From NCBI GenBank assembly GCA_021613375.1, contig CM038703.1, positions 17,916,694 through 17,980,693 of the forward strand: a stretch of 64,000 nucleotides of DNA, written 5' to 3'. Source of the DNA: Megaleporinus macrocephalus (taxonomy: Eukaryota; Chordata; Actinopteri; Characiformes; Anostomidae). Positions 20,828-35,100 of the stretch are shown here, piece by piece. The notes under the pieces are model-generated. The model did no database searches and had not been told where the DNA came from. It worked only from the letters and a program-made list of their open reading frames with translations. The position numbers and the translations under genes were made by a program. Each line of letters begins with the position of its first letter. Position 1 is the stretch's first letter.

Positions 20828-23800
20828 CTGTGGAAGCAAACAAACATTTGGATCTATGAAATGAACAGACATTACCCACACTATAATCCTAGTGCCAACA
20901 GATAAAGACAAATGTCCTTATAAAGTGAGGTGGCACGGTGATGCTAAAGTAATGCTGTAAAATGAGGCGCATGTCTCTGCAACAGAAATCTAGACTCACA
21001 CTAGAAAATCCTTCACATCCTCCACTGTGAGCTCTCCAGTAGTGTCAAGTGTGATGTCAGCACTGCTGTTCGGGGAATCCAGAGCAGGAGAGGATAGTGG
21101 ACTCACTTCGTCAAACACTCCTGATAACCGGACACACACGGACACACACAGCCTTGACTTCCATGCCAGTATCACTCCAATGAGACATAGCTATCGTAAA
21201 CATTTGGATATTAGTCTAGAAAAAAACAACTCTGACAATAATAGGGACTTTAAACAAATTAAGGAACATTTTGTAGCATTACACAAGAAATCAACATCTT
21301 GTCTAATCTACTTTGTGTCTGGTTGCATTGTAAATACAGAATTTCTACCTTCAGCATCACCCGCAGACTTGTTCTCTCCTGTAGACTGCGTCTTGTGTGT
21401 GCCGTTGGCTTGGGATGGCACTGTTGTACAGAAACTGAAATGATTCCGAAAGAGGGAATTGTAATAAATACTGAACCCAGCAAACTAAAAAAAAACACAG
21501 TATGATTCAGTCCAACGGTCAACAAGAGCAGACCTATACATAGTACAAGGCAAGTACCTACACTACAGCTCAAAAGTTTGGGATCACAGTGAAATGTTCT
21601 TGTTTTCAATGGAGTATCTTCCTTCCTTAACACAACAATGGACTGACGGGTCTCTAAAGAAAGTTGTTTCTTTCTGGTCATTTTGAGTCGGTCAGCAAGC
21701 CATCAACTGCTGATGCTTCAGATACTAAACTAACCTAGAATGTTGTTCTCCCTTTTATACTCACTTATTAGAATAATGTTTTTCAGCTGTGCATTCCAAT
21801 TGAGCAAGAGTGTCCTAACAACCAATTAGTCCAATAACATCCTTAACTTGGATTGGCGGCTGTACCAGGAGATTTAGACAGAGGACTGAGAATTGCTGAT
21901 AATAGGACTATATGCAAAATAAGCCTCTATACAAAAATAGACTTTAATACAAACATTTTTATTCTTTAAAAATCATCATAGGCCACCTCACTAAAATATG
22001 CAGAGAATTTAACTGCTCACCTCTAAAGCAATACAAGCTAACTCGCGTCACCTTAGTTGAAATTTACACTGTTATTCCCCTGATCTTTACCTTACATGGG
22101 GGTTAAATGTACATCAAGCAAAACATTTGGTGTTTAAATTTGGTTCTTTAGTTTTGTAGAGGAACTTATAACCATCACGTATGTGTTATACATTAAATGA
22201 ACAAAAAACTACAAAAAGATTACAAGATGGTTGGAACTACTGTATTAAGTATACAACAAACTTTCAGGAAAGTCTGAGGTGTTACCTGAGTTCAGAAGGA
22301 TCATGTGGTCGATCTACATCCACGTGACACAGTGGTTCAGTGATCACTCGTGCAGACAGAGAGAACCGCTCATACTCGGAAGGTGAGATCAGATAGAATC
22401 CTGTCATGTGGCAATATTAGGGGTTTACAAATTATTGTCAGCAAGCATGGCTATTTTTTAAATAAAAAAACAAAACCAAACCAAAAACGTACCCTGTCCA
22501 GTCTTAGTGAATACACATGATGCAATACCACTGATGTCTTCTTTGCGTATGCAATCGTACCGCACTTGTGGTCTCAACGCCGGTATGCTGAACACATGGA
22601 TGTCTCCCAGGTTGGTGAGGCACACCAGACCGTTCTCAGAGTAATCCTCAGAGGCCACACTGCTGAAGTTTACCAGAGCCACCTTCCTCACACGGCAGCC
22701 CTCGTGTGCTGTCAGCTTGAACTTGGTCTTGGCACTGACTTTAGGCAGCATGAACACCTGTCACAAACGAGACATCAGCAGACCTGAACTATATCCAACA
22801 TAAACCTTAACATTTTTTACATGTATACACTGATTGGCTACTTCATCAGGAACACAAACTTGTCTATTCCATCAGGTCAACTCATATAGGTGCACTCCAT
22901 CTGTTTGTCTACTTGTTTAACCACTATTACTCTGTTCCTCGATGGTCACGATCCCATTAATATTGTTTTAGGTGGTGGGTCACTCAGCTCCACAGTGACA
23001 CCAATGTGTTTGTGATGTGGAGTTTTAAAACACCGTGTCAACACACTGTCCACTCTATTAGTTATCATAACCTTGTTGGTTTCATCTAGTCCTTCATTGC
23101 AAGGCAGTGTCTTGGCTGGATATTTTGGTGGGTGGACTGTTCTATTCTGTTCTAATCTAGCAGCGACATGGTAGTTTGTGTCTAATCCACTTATACCTCT
23201 ACAACACACATCAACACATGGCTACCACTTCCACCGGGTAATGCAGGGCCAACCATTTAGGTAGAGAAACCGATGGACATGTACATATATTTGTTTCAGT
23301 AATCCAGAACCCAAACTTTGTTATTATTTCCTGCAATGACTGCACTGAGATAGAAGGTCAGACCCTCCTTTTGGTGAACAAAAGGTAGGAGAGTCAAGAC
23401 TGAGGAACAGGGAGGGGAAAAGGGTGGAGGGGGATGAATTCACAGGAAATGGAAGTTGGGGGGATGGGACATTGGACTGAAAGAAGGAGAAGCTTCAGTT
23501 CGATGAGGGTCAATGACGAATGTCTTCATGTTTGCACTGATATGCTGCAGGCTTTGCGATCCTTACCTTGAACTGCTCTTCAGAAGCAATCAATACTGAG
23601 TGGCTGCCCTGCATGTCTGGAGCTTTGGCCAGGTCTCGGGACACCTCGTAGGGTTCCGGCAGCGGGTTACCCCTGCCGTCCAGCACAGCAATAGAAACCA
23701 CCGGAGCTCTGTGCATCAGCTGGATCTCTTTTCCCAGCAAGGCCTCCACACTCTGCTCAGAAAACTTCTCCTGTGAGGGCACGTCCAGGGCATACGCATA

Positions 23801-26800
23801 AACACAGCCTGAGTTTGTCCCAGCCCACATGGTCGGGCCGTGGTGTGTTCCTAAGTATGAGGAGAAATTTGAAGAATATAAGGAGAAATTTTAAACAGAG
23901 GAATTTCTTTGCATCTTCCCATATTTTCCATTAACGTGTACAAGTCAAGAATGTTCCTCTTGCACTGTTAAGCAAGTACAAAAAGCTCACATAGGGTGAA
24001 ATAAATAAATAAAAAACCTTCCATTTTATAATGCAACAGCCAAAACACATCTGCCAATACTGGAAACTGTTATACACTTCCACCACCTACGCAAAGCACA
24101 TCTGTATCTGTCCCTAAAGAATTTCATGTGTGCATCTGAGCTGTAATTGCAGGTGTAGTACTTGCAAGATCCAACTATTTCTCTCAAAAGAAAAGAAACA
24201 TAAAAATCCAGCAACATTAACCCTTCACACCCATAAATTCAGAACCATTAGACATCAAGCAGATTTACTGTGTTAAATTAACAATAACTCACTCTTTAAA
24301 ATTCCCTACACAATCATCCAAATCCCAGTAAGAAAGTCATTAAACTTCTATTGTGCAAGATATTGTTTGAGTTTGTGGGTGACCTCTGCAGATGTTGGAA
24401 GACAGGGTAGGATTAGGGTGTGTGGTCCAGACATGATCAGACACCATTCCAAATCCAGCAAAATTACTTCAGTAACAAAAACAATGGCTTGGGTGAGTCT
24501 CTTTGGCCACAGTTAGATAATGTTTCAATACTACTGCATATTCCACAGCAGTTCACACACTTCAGAACAGCAGTAACTCTTTCAAACCTGCAGTTTAACT
24601 GTGTTTAAAGTGTCAGTGCTCTTCAGTAGTGAGCTAGAGAGATACGTTGTTCCCCTCTTTGCAACTACAGAAACAGTCCTAAATTACAAGGCCCAATTAG
24701 TCTTTATGGGTTGTTCACTTCCTAAGCAAACATTACAGCATAATTAAAAAAAAACCCAAAAAAAACATGCGTAGCCTTTCTATATATTTAGCATGATACT
24801 TGTTCAATCATCTCATTTACAGATCAGTTTAAATAACTTGTTAGTGACGTGTGATGTATAGTCCACATTCTGTGTGGCTTTGGTTAGCAGCGCACAGTAT
24901 AGTGTACAGATTGGCTCAAGTTAGGTTGTCTCAGCCAACTGAAGATTGTGATTTACAGATTGTGATTTACAGAAAGTCACAGTGGAAGTGTCTTTGGGTA
25001 ACTTTAAGAAAGCGAAAAAAGAAATATAAGAATCGCAAGCTGAAAACAGAAACAGAAGAATGAAAATAAATAATATTATTTAGAAGACATGATTTTGGCA
25101 TCCTGGTGCAGATGATCCAGACATGCGTAGGATTTGCTAAGTCCTCTTTTGTAACTGTGGACAGTAAATGTGCCAAGAGAACTTTCATACATAAGCAATG
25201 TTCCATAAAGATGAAAATAACACTGCCCAGAAAAAAAGGCCCAAGAAACAAAAAGGAGTAAAAAAAATGCAAATGACTTTTAAAAAGCATAGAATATGAT
25301 TAACTCATTATATTTAGTCAAATTTAACAAATATCTCCTCATGGTATACTCTATGTGGGGGAGGGGCTACATGCTGAACTGTATGGAAAAGCAAGTTGGC
25401 TTCCTATTTGCATTTTCCCATTTCACCTCAAAAAGTCCAGCAGTTCAATTCTGACACCTGATGCATCTGAACACAACTGCTGCACCATTGAAGGTGGAAT
25501 GGAAAAACTTTAAAAAAAGATGCCGACTTCAGCTTTATTGAGAGCTGAAAGGAATTAAAAAGGGATGAGGAGGTTGCTCTGTTTCTGTTTGTCAGGTGAT
25601 TAACATTTTTGCTGTTTTGCAGAACTAATAGGTCAGCACTGGTTTGTCCCATTTGCTAGTGTGTGATAACAACTGGTTAACATCTCTGCACAATTTGCTA
25701 ACATCAGTAAATTTATTTGTTTTGTAGTTCAATTTGATGTTATATTATTGTATTTGTCTGTATAACAGATATTAAGCCTCATGGGCCAATATGGCACAAA
25801 GTAACAAATAACAATAATGTGATTATTTTTCTCAGCAACAATGTGTTTTAATTCTAATAAACACTTACAAGCACATTGCAGTTACTGACATTGAATATTG
25901 CTGGTATTCAAAAGAAAAATACTGATTACAAGAAATGCTTTTAAATATATGCAAATATGCTTTCTGTGCTTATCCTTAAACATTAGTGCATTACCTGCCA
26001 TAACCTTGACTGGAAATACATACAGTGCACCCTGAATTAATGAAACTGATGGATAAAAATTCACATGCTGATGAAAAGAGAGCCCTAACTCAGATTTTCA
26101 TTTAGGAACAGCTCTGTAAACTTGCATTTTTTGTTTAAGAATAAAATTTTAAGTTCCAGATGTTTTTTTTTTTTTGAGTAACTGCCCCAACGCAAGTCTT
26201 AAGGCACCTTATCCAACACAAAGCATTGTGATTGTCTTCAGCTATGACCCTTGAGTGATCTTGTGCTTTTCTTTGAGATGGAATAGTAGATCAATGTGAA
26301 AAGGCCCTAGATTCAATAAAAGCTAATTGGTAAAACCAATCCCAATACCTTAATTAGCTTACCTCTCAACTTGAGCAAATAAATGGTTCATTTCAATTAA
26401 AATAAATCAATGGTTCCTAGCTCTGACGCTGGAGTATTCCTGCTCTGTATAGTTTGATGCTTTCCCTAAATTAACATGCCTCTCCTGAATGAAATAGGAA
26501 TATTGGATAAAAATGTTAAAACAGGGAACCGTAGGGCTCTAGGATCAGAGCTGGGAAGCACTTAACTAGTTTTTTTTTATTTTTTAACAGAAATAAATTC
26601 TAGCACCATGCATTCAAAGAAGCTGACATTGTATGTTACATCAGCACAGGATAGTGGTAATTTGCTTGTACCATCTCGGAGGAAGGTGTCAGCAAAGCAA
26701 AGGCACCGCACAACCCCAGAGAGTGAGTCATCGGCTGAGCGAGGCTCAATCCGTCTCTGCACCGGCGTCACCTCAGCATCCTGTTCTGCTAGCTGGGCGT

Positions 26801-29109
26801 TAGCCTCCTGGACCTGAAAACAACCCGAAAAAGCACACAAATATACAACAATGAACTAAGAGAGTCATGTAACATCAGAGAAAACATTTGCAGTACAACT
26901 GAACAAAAGAAGTGATAAAAGTTAGCACCCTGCTCTTTTCACTGCAAAAAGAAAAACTGGTTTCTTAATACAGTTCCAGTTTAAACCTGCCCTGGACAAA
27001 AGGGTAACCAACTAAAGGCTGACCCCAAGTGATCAGGCTTACAAGTGAATAAGGACAATCATATTCCACCTACTCCTCTTCTGTATTGCACATATCATGA
27101 ATGCTGACTGGAAAAGGACTGAGACAGAGATAAGCACTTACCTTACTGGAAGGACTGCTGACCATGACACGCTTCTTTCCAGACACCCTACTCTTGCGAA
27201 TCCTCCTGAACGACTGCCGGAGGGACTTCTTCAGAGATTTGACTCGTGAGAGAGGCCCCTCCATAGCCAGAGAGTCATTTGGGTGTAATGTGCACCTGGA
27301 GCAGAAACCAAACCTTTTCTGAGATGCATAACTTTAATCACCTTTTCCCCTTTTCAGGCCAGAGGTTACATATTCAAAAGGGTGATTCAACCTCTGAAAG
27401 CAAGGCTTGTTCAGGAAACGCAACACATAACTAGAGTAAAGACGGAATTGCAGAGAAGCATCCTGAAACAATTATATACAATGTAATTAATTATCAAATA
27501 TTAGAATAGATTAGAATTAGAACTTTTTAAAGATTTAAAGTGGCCCTAAACAAGTGACAACTACTCTGTAAAGCACTCCCTGTTGGCTAGGCCCCAGTGT
27601 TACCTTGCCAGCACTGGGCTACGCCGGTGGTAGTCGAAGAGGCCAAAGCCATGACTGGTGCCAAACGCTATGAGGTTCCACTCGGCATGGAGCGTTACTG
27701 CGGTAACCGCCGCAGGGGGCATGCACTGCACCAGGACAACAGGCTGGAATCCAGGAGCAAACAACACGGAGCCGGACTTTGGAGGCAGCCTGTCGTGACC
27801 CTTCCACGTAAAACCCTCTCGGTCCTGGAGGAGGTCCACGGTGGCCACGTCGATCATGTGATCAGACTTTTCGTCACACAGATACAACACGATCACCTGG
27901 AAGAAAGGCACATAAAAAGCAGTAGCAAAGCACCCTAAAACATGGGTCATTATGCTTCCCTTACAGCACACTGGGGTTTGACTCTCAGCCCAGGCAAGCA
28001 CAACATGCAAGACCAATAACAATGCTTGGGCACGACTCCCAACATTACATTTGAATACCTCCAAGGCCTTGTTCAGACTGCCAGCCTAAATGCATGTGTT
28101 GCCATATCCAGTTGTATCCAGATTACATTTGGATTAATTTTTGATTAAGAGGCAGCTTGTAATTCCTGTCCGATTTTTTTATTTTTTATTTTTTTTTACT
28201 AATGAGTCTGCCTGGACGCTCTAGTCACTCAGTTTAGATTTTAAAGCATCTTTTGCATCACTTGAAACACAATAAACAACAACAAGATCCAGAAAAGAGT
28301 TCCGAACTGCCACTTCATAGAGCAGTTGTCTGGAGTTGTCTGTCCTGCATCTGTATCATTAGCATAGCTACATGGTTATTGACGCCTATACTTTTTAACA
28401 TAGCAACCCATGCAGATAGGTTGGTGATGTCTGGACATACAAATTTGATCTGATCACATACAAATTACCAGAGCGGACAGAAGCCTCAAGAGATTTGATT
28501 TGAGCAACAAATCCAATTGTCCCGCAGTCTGAACAGTCATTCTGGATAAGAGCATCTGACAAATGCTGTATATGTAAACAGATTTATGGCTAAGGAGAGA
28601 AAAAGGGTGTACCTGTCCTGCAGTTCCAGCCACCACCAGCTTGCCGCTGTATTTGCACAAGCAAATCTTCTGGATTCCAAGCCTAGGGTCATCACTATAT
28701 GGGTCAAAACAGCCCACCTGGAAGTAAATCACAAGTAAACATGGGAAGCTCAATATCCTGTTAGGGTATATGGTCACAAAGGAACCATCTCTCACATGTG
28801 CCTAACCTGCATATCATACATTCATTCACTTCCACATCCTATACAGAACACTTTCTACCTTCAGTAACATACCACATACTTTCCAAGTCAAAGCACACAG
28901 GCACCCTAAACTGATTAAACAGGAACTCGACCATTTTTTCCCCCCAATTCTCAGAAAAAAACCTTTGCCAGATGTTGTCTGATGCCAGAGACAATGTTTT
29001 ACTGTAGTTTGGCTGAAAAGATATTTTAAGCAAAAGTAATCTTTAAAAAGTCCCCTAGCACCATTTTACAATTTTGAATTATGCATTAAATAAAAAAAAA
29101 AAAAAAAAA

Positions 29110-29152
<43 letters not shown>

Positions 29153-32100
29153 TGTATATATTTAGATTTGCCATCAAGCACCAAAGTCCTATTGGCTACC
29201 AGTACAATAACATTCTATTCTTATATTCTGAACATTACCCTGACTCTAAATGATGATATCGCTGAAAACCTAGTGGCAACAGACAAATACAGTAAACAGA
29301 ATATACAGGAATGTGCAGTTCATGGAACAAACCAAGACAAATACAGCAAACAGTCCAGCTGTGCCATCCAGAAGAGGAATGTACTTGGTTTTCAGCAGAT
29401 GCAAGCAAAGCATTTCAGGCCTCAGACAGACAGTCTGCTTTTAATTAGAGTGAAAAAAGGGAAAGGACTGCAGTGTGAATCCCACAGGCTGTGCACGGCT
29501 GCGTGCCAGACTGCAGTCCACGGCAGGGGGAAAAGGTGGAGAAAGAAAAGAGGTAGGAAAACTCCAGAACCCAAAAACTGCCACTGCGTCATAAGAAAAA
29601 TAAAAAAGAACTAAAAGCATTGAGAGATGCAATCATCGGCCGAGTCTCTGAACTTAAAGGACGACTTTAATGCACTAATAAAAGTAAACCATATGTATTT
29701 AATCCAAGTCTGACCTTTCTGAAGGGAGGCCAGTCCTCCTCGCCGGCCTGGGTCAGGCTGTCGTTGTGGTCACAGTCAGTCTGGAAGATGTTAGCTGTGC
29801 TTAATTTGTAGAGAGGCCTGAGCGACACTCCTGATGCGTCCCAGAAACGTACAGTGCCATCTTCGTGACTGAAGACGCAAACAAATGACAAACGATTGCA
29901 CACTCAACCGTATTTTACAATTAAAAAAAGAACCCAAAAAAAAAAAAAAACACAACACACCCCAAGAAGAATTAGTAAAAACATTACAGTCACTGGCAGA
30001 GTCCCTGCTGGCACAGAGACGTTTAATACTTCCAAAGCTCTTACCCTGTTAGCAGCAGCTCTTGCTGTTTTGGAACAGGCGCTAAGTTTTTCCCTCCGCA
30101 TATCGGCCAGTTCTGACAAAACAGCAAGAGAAATCATTACGGCTCTCGTGAAGCAGAAACATCAATCAAATGGCACCGACCGTCTGACACCCTTTACTGT
30201 CTCTGATGTAATAAACATTAAAAGCTTATTCTGTGTTGCTGCTTGATGTTTTATTGAGGGTTGTTAAATAAAACCTTTCTGAGAGTCCCAGCATCTGATT
30301 CCAAGCAATTATGTCTAAAAATACAGTATGAGCATACTGTAGTCAGCCTCTATAAACAAACAGAGCATACGGCTAGAGATTCTTCCGATAATGTTTATAA
30401 TTTTATGGCCATAGTCGCTGCAATTTAAGAATCCATCTGTGTGTGATAAAACACTGTACAGCTGCCAGCATCTGTAGTACTGCAAATGTAATATTATACG
30501 CATAACCCCCTTATTTTAAACGAATGATGTATGTATAGCAACTGTGAAACTAGTGAACATTATTAAAAAAACAAGTTTCTCCCTAAAGAGAAACATCTCC
30601 AGGGATTTGCATGATTAGATAGTCCTGTAACATTACATTTTTCAAAGACTGAATGCGAGGCTTTACAACTTTAATAGAGTTACAGTGCCACTGCTCTCTG
30701 ATCTTTAAGGTCTCTTAACATGGGAAAGCAAACAGTCCACACTTTATTAAACAAACAAAATTAAAATGTTGAACAGAAACACTGCTAAAACTTTAGCATC
30801 ATTCATTTTTCCATATGGTCCCTTTATGTAAACTAAGCTGCACAAAATGGCCCATGATGTCACAAAAACCTATGCACACACATGTACCAGCTTAATTAGT
30901 CTCCAGCAAATGAACTCCGCTCATTCATACTTCAGGTAAAAGGAGTGTTTAAGGCACAAGACATGGCAGCCAATCAGAAAACAGACCATTTAATGGCATA
31001 GCAACTAAAACAGCCCGTTTAACTGTTGTGGTCATAAAGGCATTGAAAACCAGTTATCTAAAAAATGAATTGGCTTTTTGATAAACATGATCAGACCACA
31101 ATGGATATGACCACCTTAAAAGCTGCGTCCCCTTTAAAATCTTGACGTACACAGAAATGTACTGAGCAAACTAACCGTGTGAGTCTGCAGAGGGCATTGC
31201 TGCTGGCCAGCACTGACCACCCTGTCCCACAGTTTGGCTGGCACATTGGAGATGTGGTAGGAGCACGTGATGGCAGATGAGTGAAGAGGAGCCAGGTAAG
31301 GGGCAGGGATGGTGGGCCAGCCAGCTGTTTGAAGGTCGATCACCACCAGCTCTTCTTCCAGGAGGACAACAAGGGCCGAAGGGTCATCAAATTCTACAGA
31401 ATATTAAAAACAAATAAATCAGATAAATAGGCAAATTCAGTAATTAATGATTTTAGATTTTCATTTTATACCCAAACAGTTTTAGTTTGTTACTGATATT
31501 TGTTGTTGTCAGTTTATGTTATGATATATTTCAACCCAAGACATTAATTGAAATACTAAAACTAACTAAGCTAAATACATACAAAATCATAATTTTAATC
31601 ATACTTTAATCTCAATCATTAATGTTTTTTAAAGTCTTCGATCTCTTAAAGTTTAGTTATTTAGAAATATACATTAATTGCAAGTTTAATTACATGTACT
31701 TTTTTACTATCATGATTAAAACACAACACCTTCAACAGCCAGAGTCTTATTTTAGCTTGCATCCCAATCCATTATGACCACAAGCCCCAAAATCTGAGAA
31801 CACTACAAATTGTCACTACTGAAACACAACTTGCAATTAAGTAAACTGTTTCTGTGTTTTAATTAAATATATTATAATTTTGTGTGCATACAGCTTTTCA
31901 AACCTGTGCTTGCTAGTCATGTACTAGCACCTTTGAGATACATTCACAACCAAAACATTTGGTAATGTTTTGCTAGAGTTATGACAAAATGTTTAGTTTA
32001 TTAAACAAACGTAATTAAGGTACTGGCGTAGGCGTGAGAGACCACAAACAAAATCACAGCTTGTCAACCCACCACTGACCAATACTTCTCAACCACCTGG

Positions 32101-35100
32101 TAGGGCCCTAGAAAACTTCAACAATCAGACTTCTTTTGTGACCAGCATTCAGTATGACATGTTTACGTTATAAAGTCAGTGATGATAATAGGCAGACACA
32201 CCCACAGCCACTCTGGTTTAAAATGACAGTGTGATATCATCAGTGCGGGAGAGTTTATAACATGATTTGGAGGGGAAAAAAAGAAGAAAAAAAAGCATAC
32301 ATACAGCTAAATACTTTTGGACTACTATCCCATGACCCTCCAGTAGGACCTCCATGTTGACTGTTGGTCTGGATAAAATCAGCTCCGACATATATCTGGC
32401 AATTTCAGAATGTTCTGCAATAACAGCCAGTCGACTGCAGAGCCAATTTTTCACTGCTGTTATTTGAATAGACTTCTATTTTCATTGAATGCTGACAGTG
32501 TACTGCAGCCAGTTCTTGACCCACTCACCTTCGTCTCGGTCTATGCAGTGGATCGTGAAGAAGTCGATGACTCGTGAGGTGAAGTCGAGGGTAACATGTT
32601 GGCTGTCCTGCAGTATTGTTAAGCAGTGTCTGTCCCCGTAGCTGGCTCGGGGCATGCCGCCACTAAACAGCACCAATGGCGCTCTGCAGAGAAAACACAG
32701 CACAAGAGAGGATATCCCATTAAGTCAAAGAGGCCCAGCAAAAACATGTGCGTTCAGAAGCTTTCACTTTTCACCCACTGCTGCCCAGTGTTGACACAGA
32801 CCCCGACTCTGTGGTCCTCCATAAGATCTTGTTCACGGCCTTGCAGGGAAAGGGACCTGAAAAGAGAGAAGAAGTGGCTTTTAATGCATTTCTACAAACA
32901 GAAATTTTGCTAGCAACTTTCCGGTGGGCCAAATATCGTCACTTTGTTCAGCTGTACACCATCACAGACTTGGGAGTGGTGGGGAAAGAAGTCAGTACAC
33001 ATCCAACCTTGGGTTAATAAGCCATCAGCTAATTAAGAAAAGGGTATTTATGTTTAATAAGTCTGAAAAACAACTTTATTAGACTAATAAAAAGTCACAT
33101 TCACTAAAATCTGCGGTATCCAACTACATTTACAGACATTTTGAGCTAAACAAACAGGCTGAGGGTGACCAGCCCATCGTAGAGAGAGTTACAGTCACTT
33201 TAACAGAGAAAAACATCGACATTACAGCTTAGCAACATGGTCAAACATCTTACTCCACACATCATTACGCGATTGCCATGATTTCACCCTGGTTGTGGTT
33301 TGCAATCCTTCTTCTACACTAGAAACAGGCAAACCAGAGCCATTGACGCTGGTGCGGGGGGTGGGGTGCGGGGGGGGGGGGGGGGGGGTGTTCTCAAACT
33401 GACTAAGGGAAATGTTTGCAACATGGGTGTGCTTAAAAATAACGAAAGGTTGGCTTTCAAGTATGTAGCAAAAGGTCCGCCAACACAGAATGTTCAAGAA
33501 TAATCTAAAGCAATTCGATTTTCTAAAAACTCTTTGGCTAAACTGTCTTTACATCCTTAAACAATCACTAAAATAGACATGAGAGTACAGCATTCTGTAA
33601 CATACAAAAAACCTTTTTTAATGCAGCTTGGTTTTATTAACCAAATCAAGAAATGCCTTGAAGCAAAGATTGGGCCACTAGCTTGATTCAGTTGGATAAC
33701 ATAGAACAAATGCCAGAATTACTGATTAATTAAATGCAGCAATGGATAAAAGATCTACAACTAAAAGCTAGTGCACACCAAGACACTGGCCGTCAGACGC
33801 CATCCAGCCTTTGGTGAATGTCTGTGCTAACTGCCACCTGTAGTCAGTGCAGTGTGTACATCACTGTCAGCTCTAGTTGGTTCCGTATCAGCACTTTTAG
33901 GCTAATTATACATGCTGAATCAGTGCTGGCAGTTGGCCGCAGGAGTGGGTGAATAAGGTGAGAATTTAATTCACACAAATTTAGAAAGTTTTTACCCACC
34001 CAGCACAACTTGGACATAGACAAAGGCAAGCTTAGAAAACATACTTTTATTTACATCAGCTGCAGTCACAGTGCTACACTACTGACTGCTCCTGCCATAG
34101 AAAAAAATTCTTTCGCACAGGCACATTCAGTATGTGGGTAAGTTCATATTTTCACAAAAGATTAGATGTGGTCGTGAGCTGACTGAGGGTGATCATCAGA
34201 ATTACACAGTTGGCACTAGTTCTTAAAAGGTCAGCTTGGTGTATCCTGGGCTTTATACTACAAAGCAGCCAATAAAAAAAGAGGCTAGTGGAAAGGAGAC
34301 GTGCCCAGAAAGGGCCTTTAAATCAGTTCAGACATTATTAAACATCTTTATCTAGAAATAGTCTGCTCATGCTAAATCTTGTATCCACACCTACACTTTT
34401 GGGATTACAATCTTCACTCCGCTGTAACTTTGTTTTTGGAGGGCTTGATCCCTTCATTGGCTATTGTGCTATTCGGACAGGATGAGTTTTACAGGGGAAG
34501 GTGGCATAACGTGTGCCGTTTTTTTCTCAGCAATTTTATCCCCGTCTTCATCTGCCATGTCAGCAGGCTTTAGGACCTGTGGCCATTCGTGTCAGACATT
34601 CAACTGTTTTAACCTCCTATGAAACAAACAGCAAAAATAACCTCAGATTATATTAATCCAGTTTGAATTGCCATGTCAGTAAATATTGCAGCCTAGCCTG
34701 CTGAAGAGGAAGTTTTGTGGTTCTTCTTAAGTATAGAGGCTCAAAGCAGCATACTTGTACTCACAGTGGCCCAAATCAAGTCAATATGTATTGGCCTGCA
34801 TCAAATGTGCCATACTAAACATTAAAACATGTAGAAGGACAGAGAAACTGAAGGTCTGATTATAAGTGCTGATGTTTTAAAGCAGCTCAATAGATAATAG
34901 TTAAGATAAAAATGAAATTGGAACACTGAGACATGTTTTCTACAAGTGAACAACTAAATGTGTGGTCATTACTGAGATTTATATTATACAGATGTCCTGT
35001 AGTCAATTTTGTTACCCCACCTCCCCACAAAAAAAGAGGACCCCCACAGGTTGGCAGTCACATGAGTCTAGACATGCAGGAAATCAATCCATACCGTTTT

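Noticed and set aside
21349..21418. Alternative acceptor 16 bp downstream for llgl1 exon 20
   Set aside because: Using it shifts the frame and meets a TGA within the exon; the upstream acceptor keeps SQANGT in frame.
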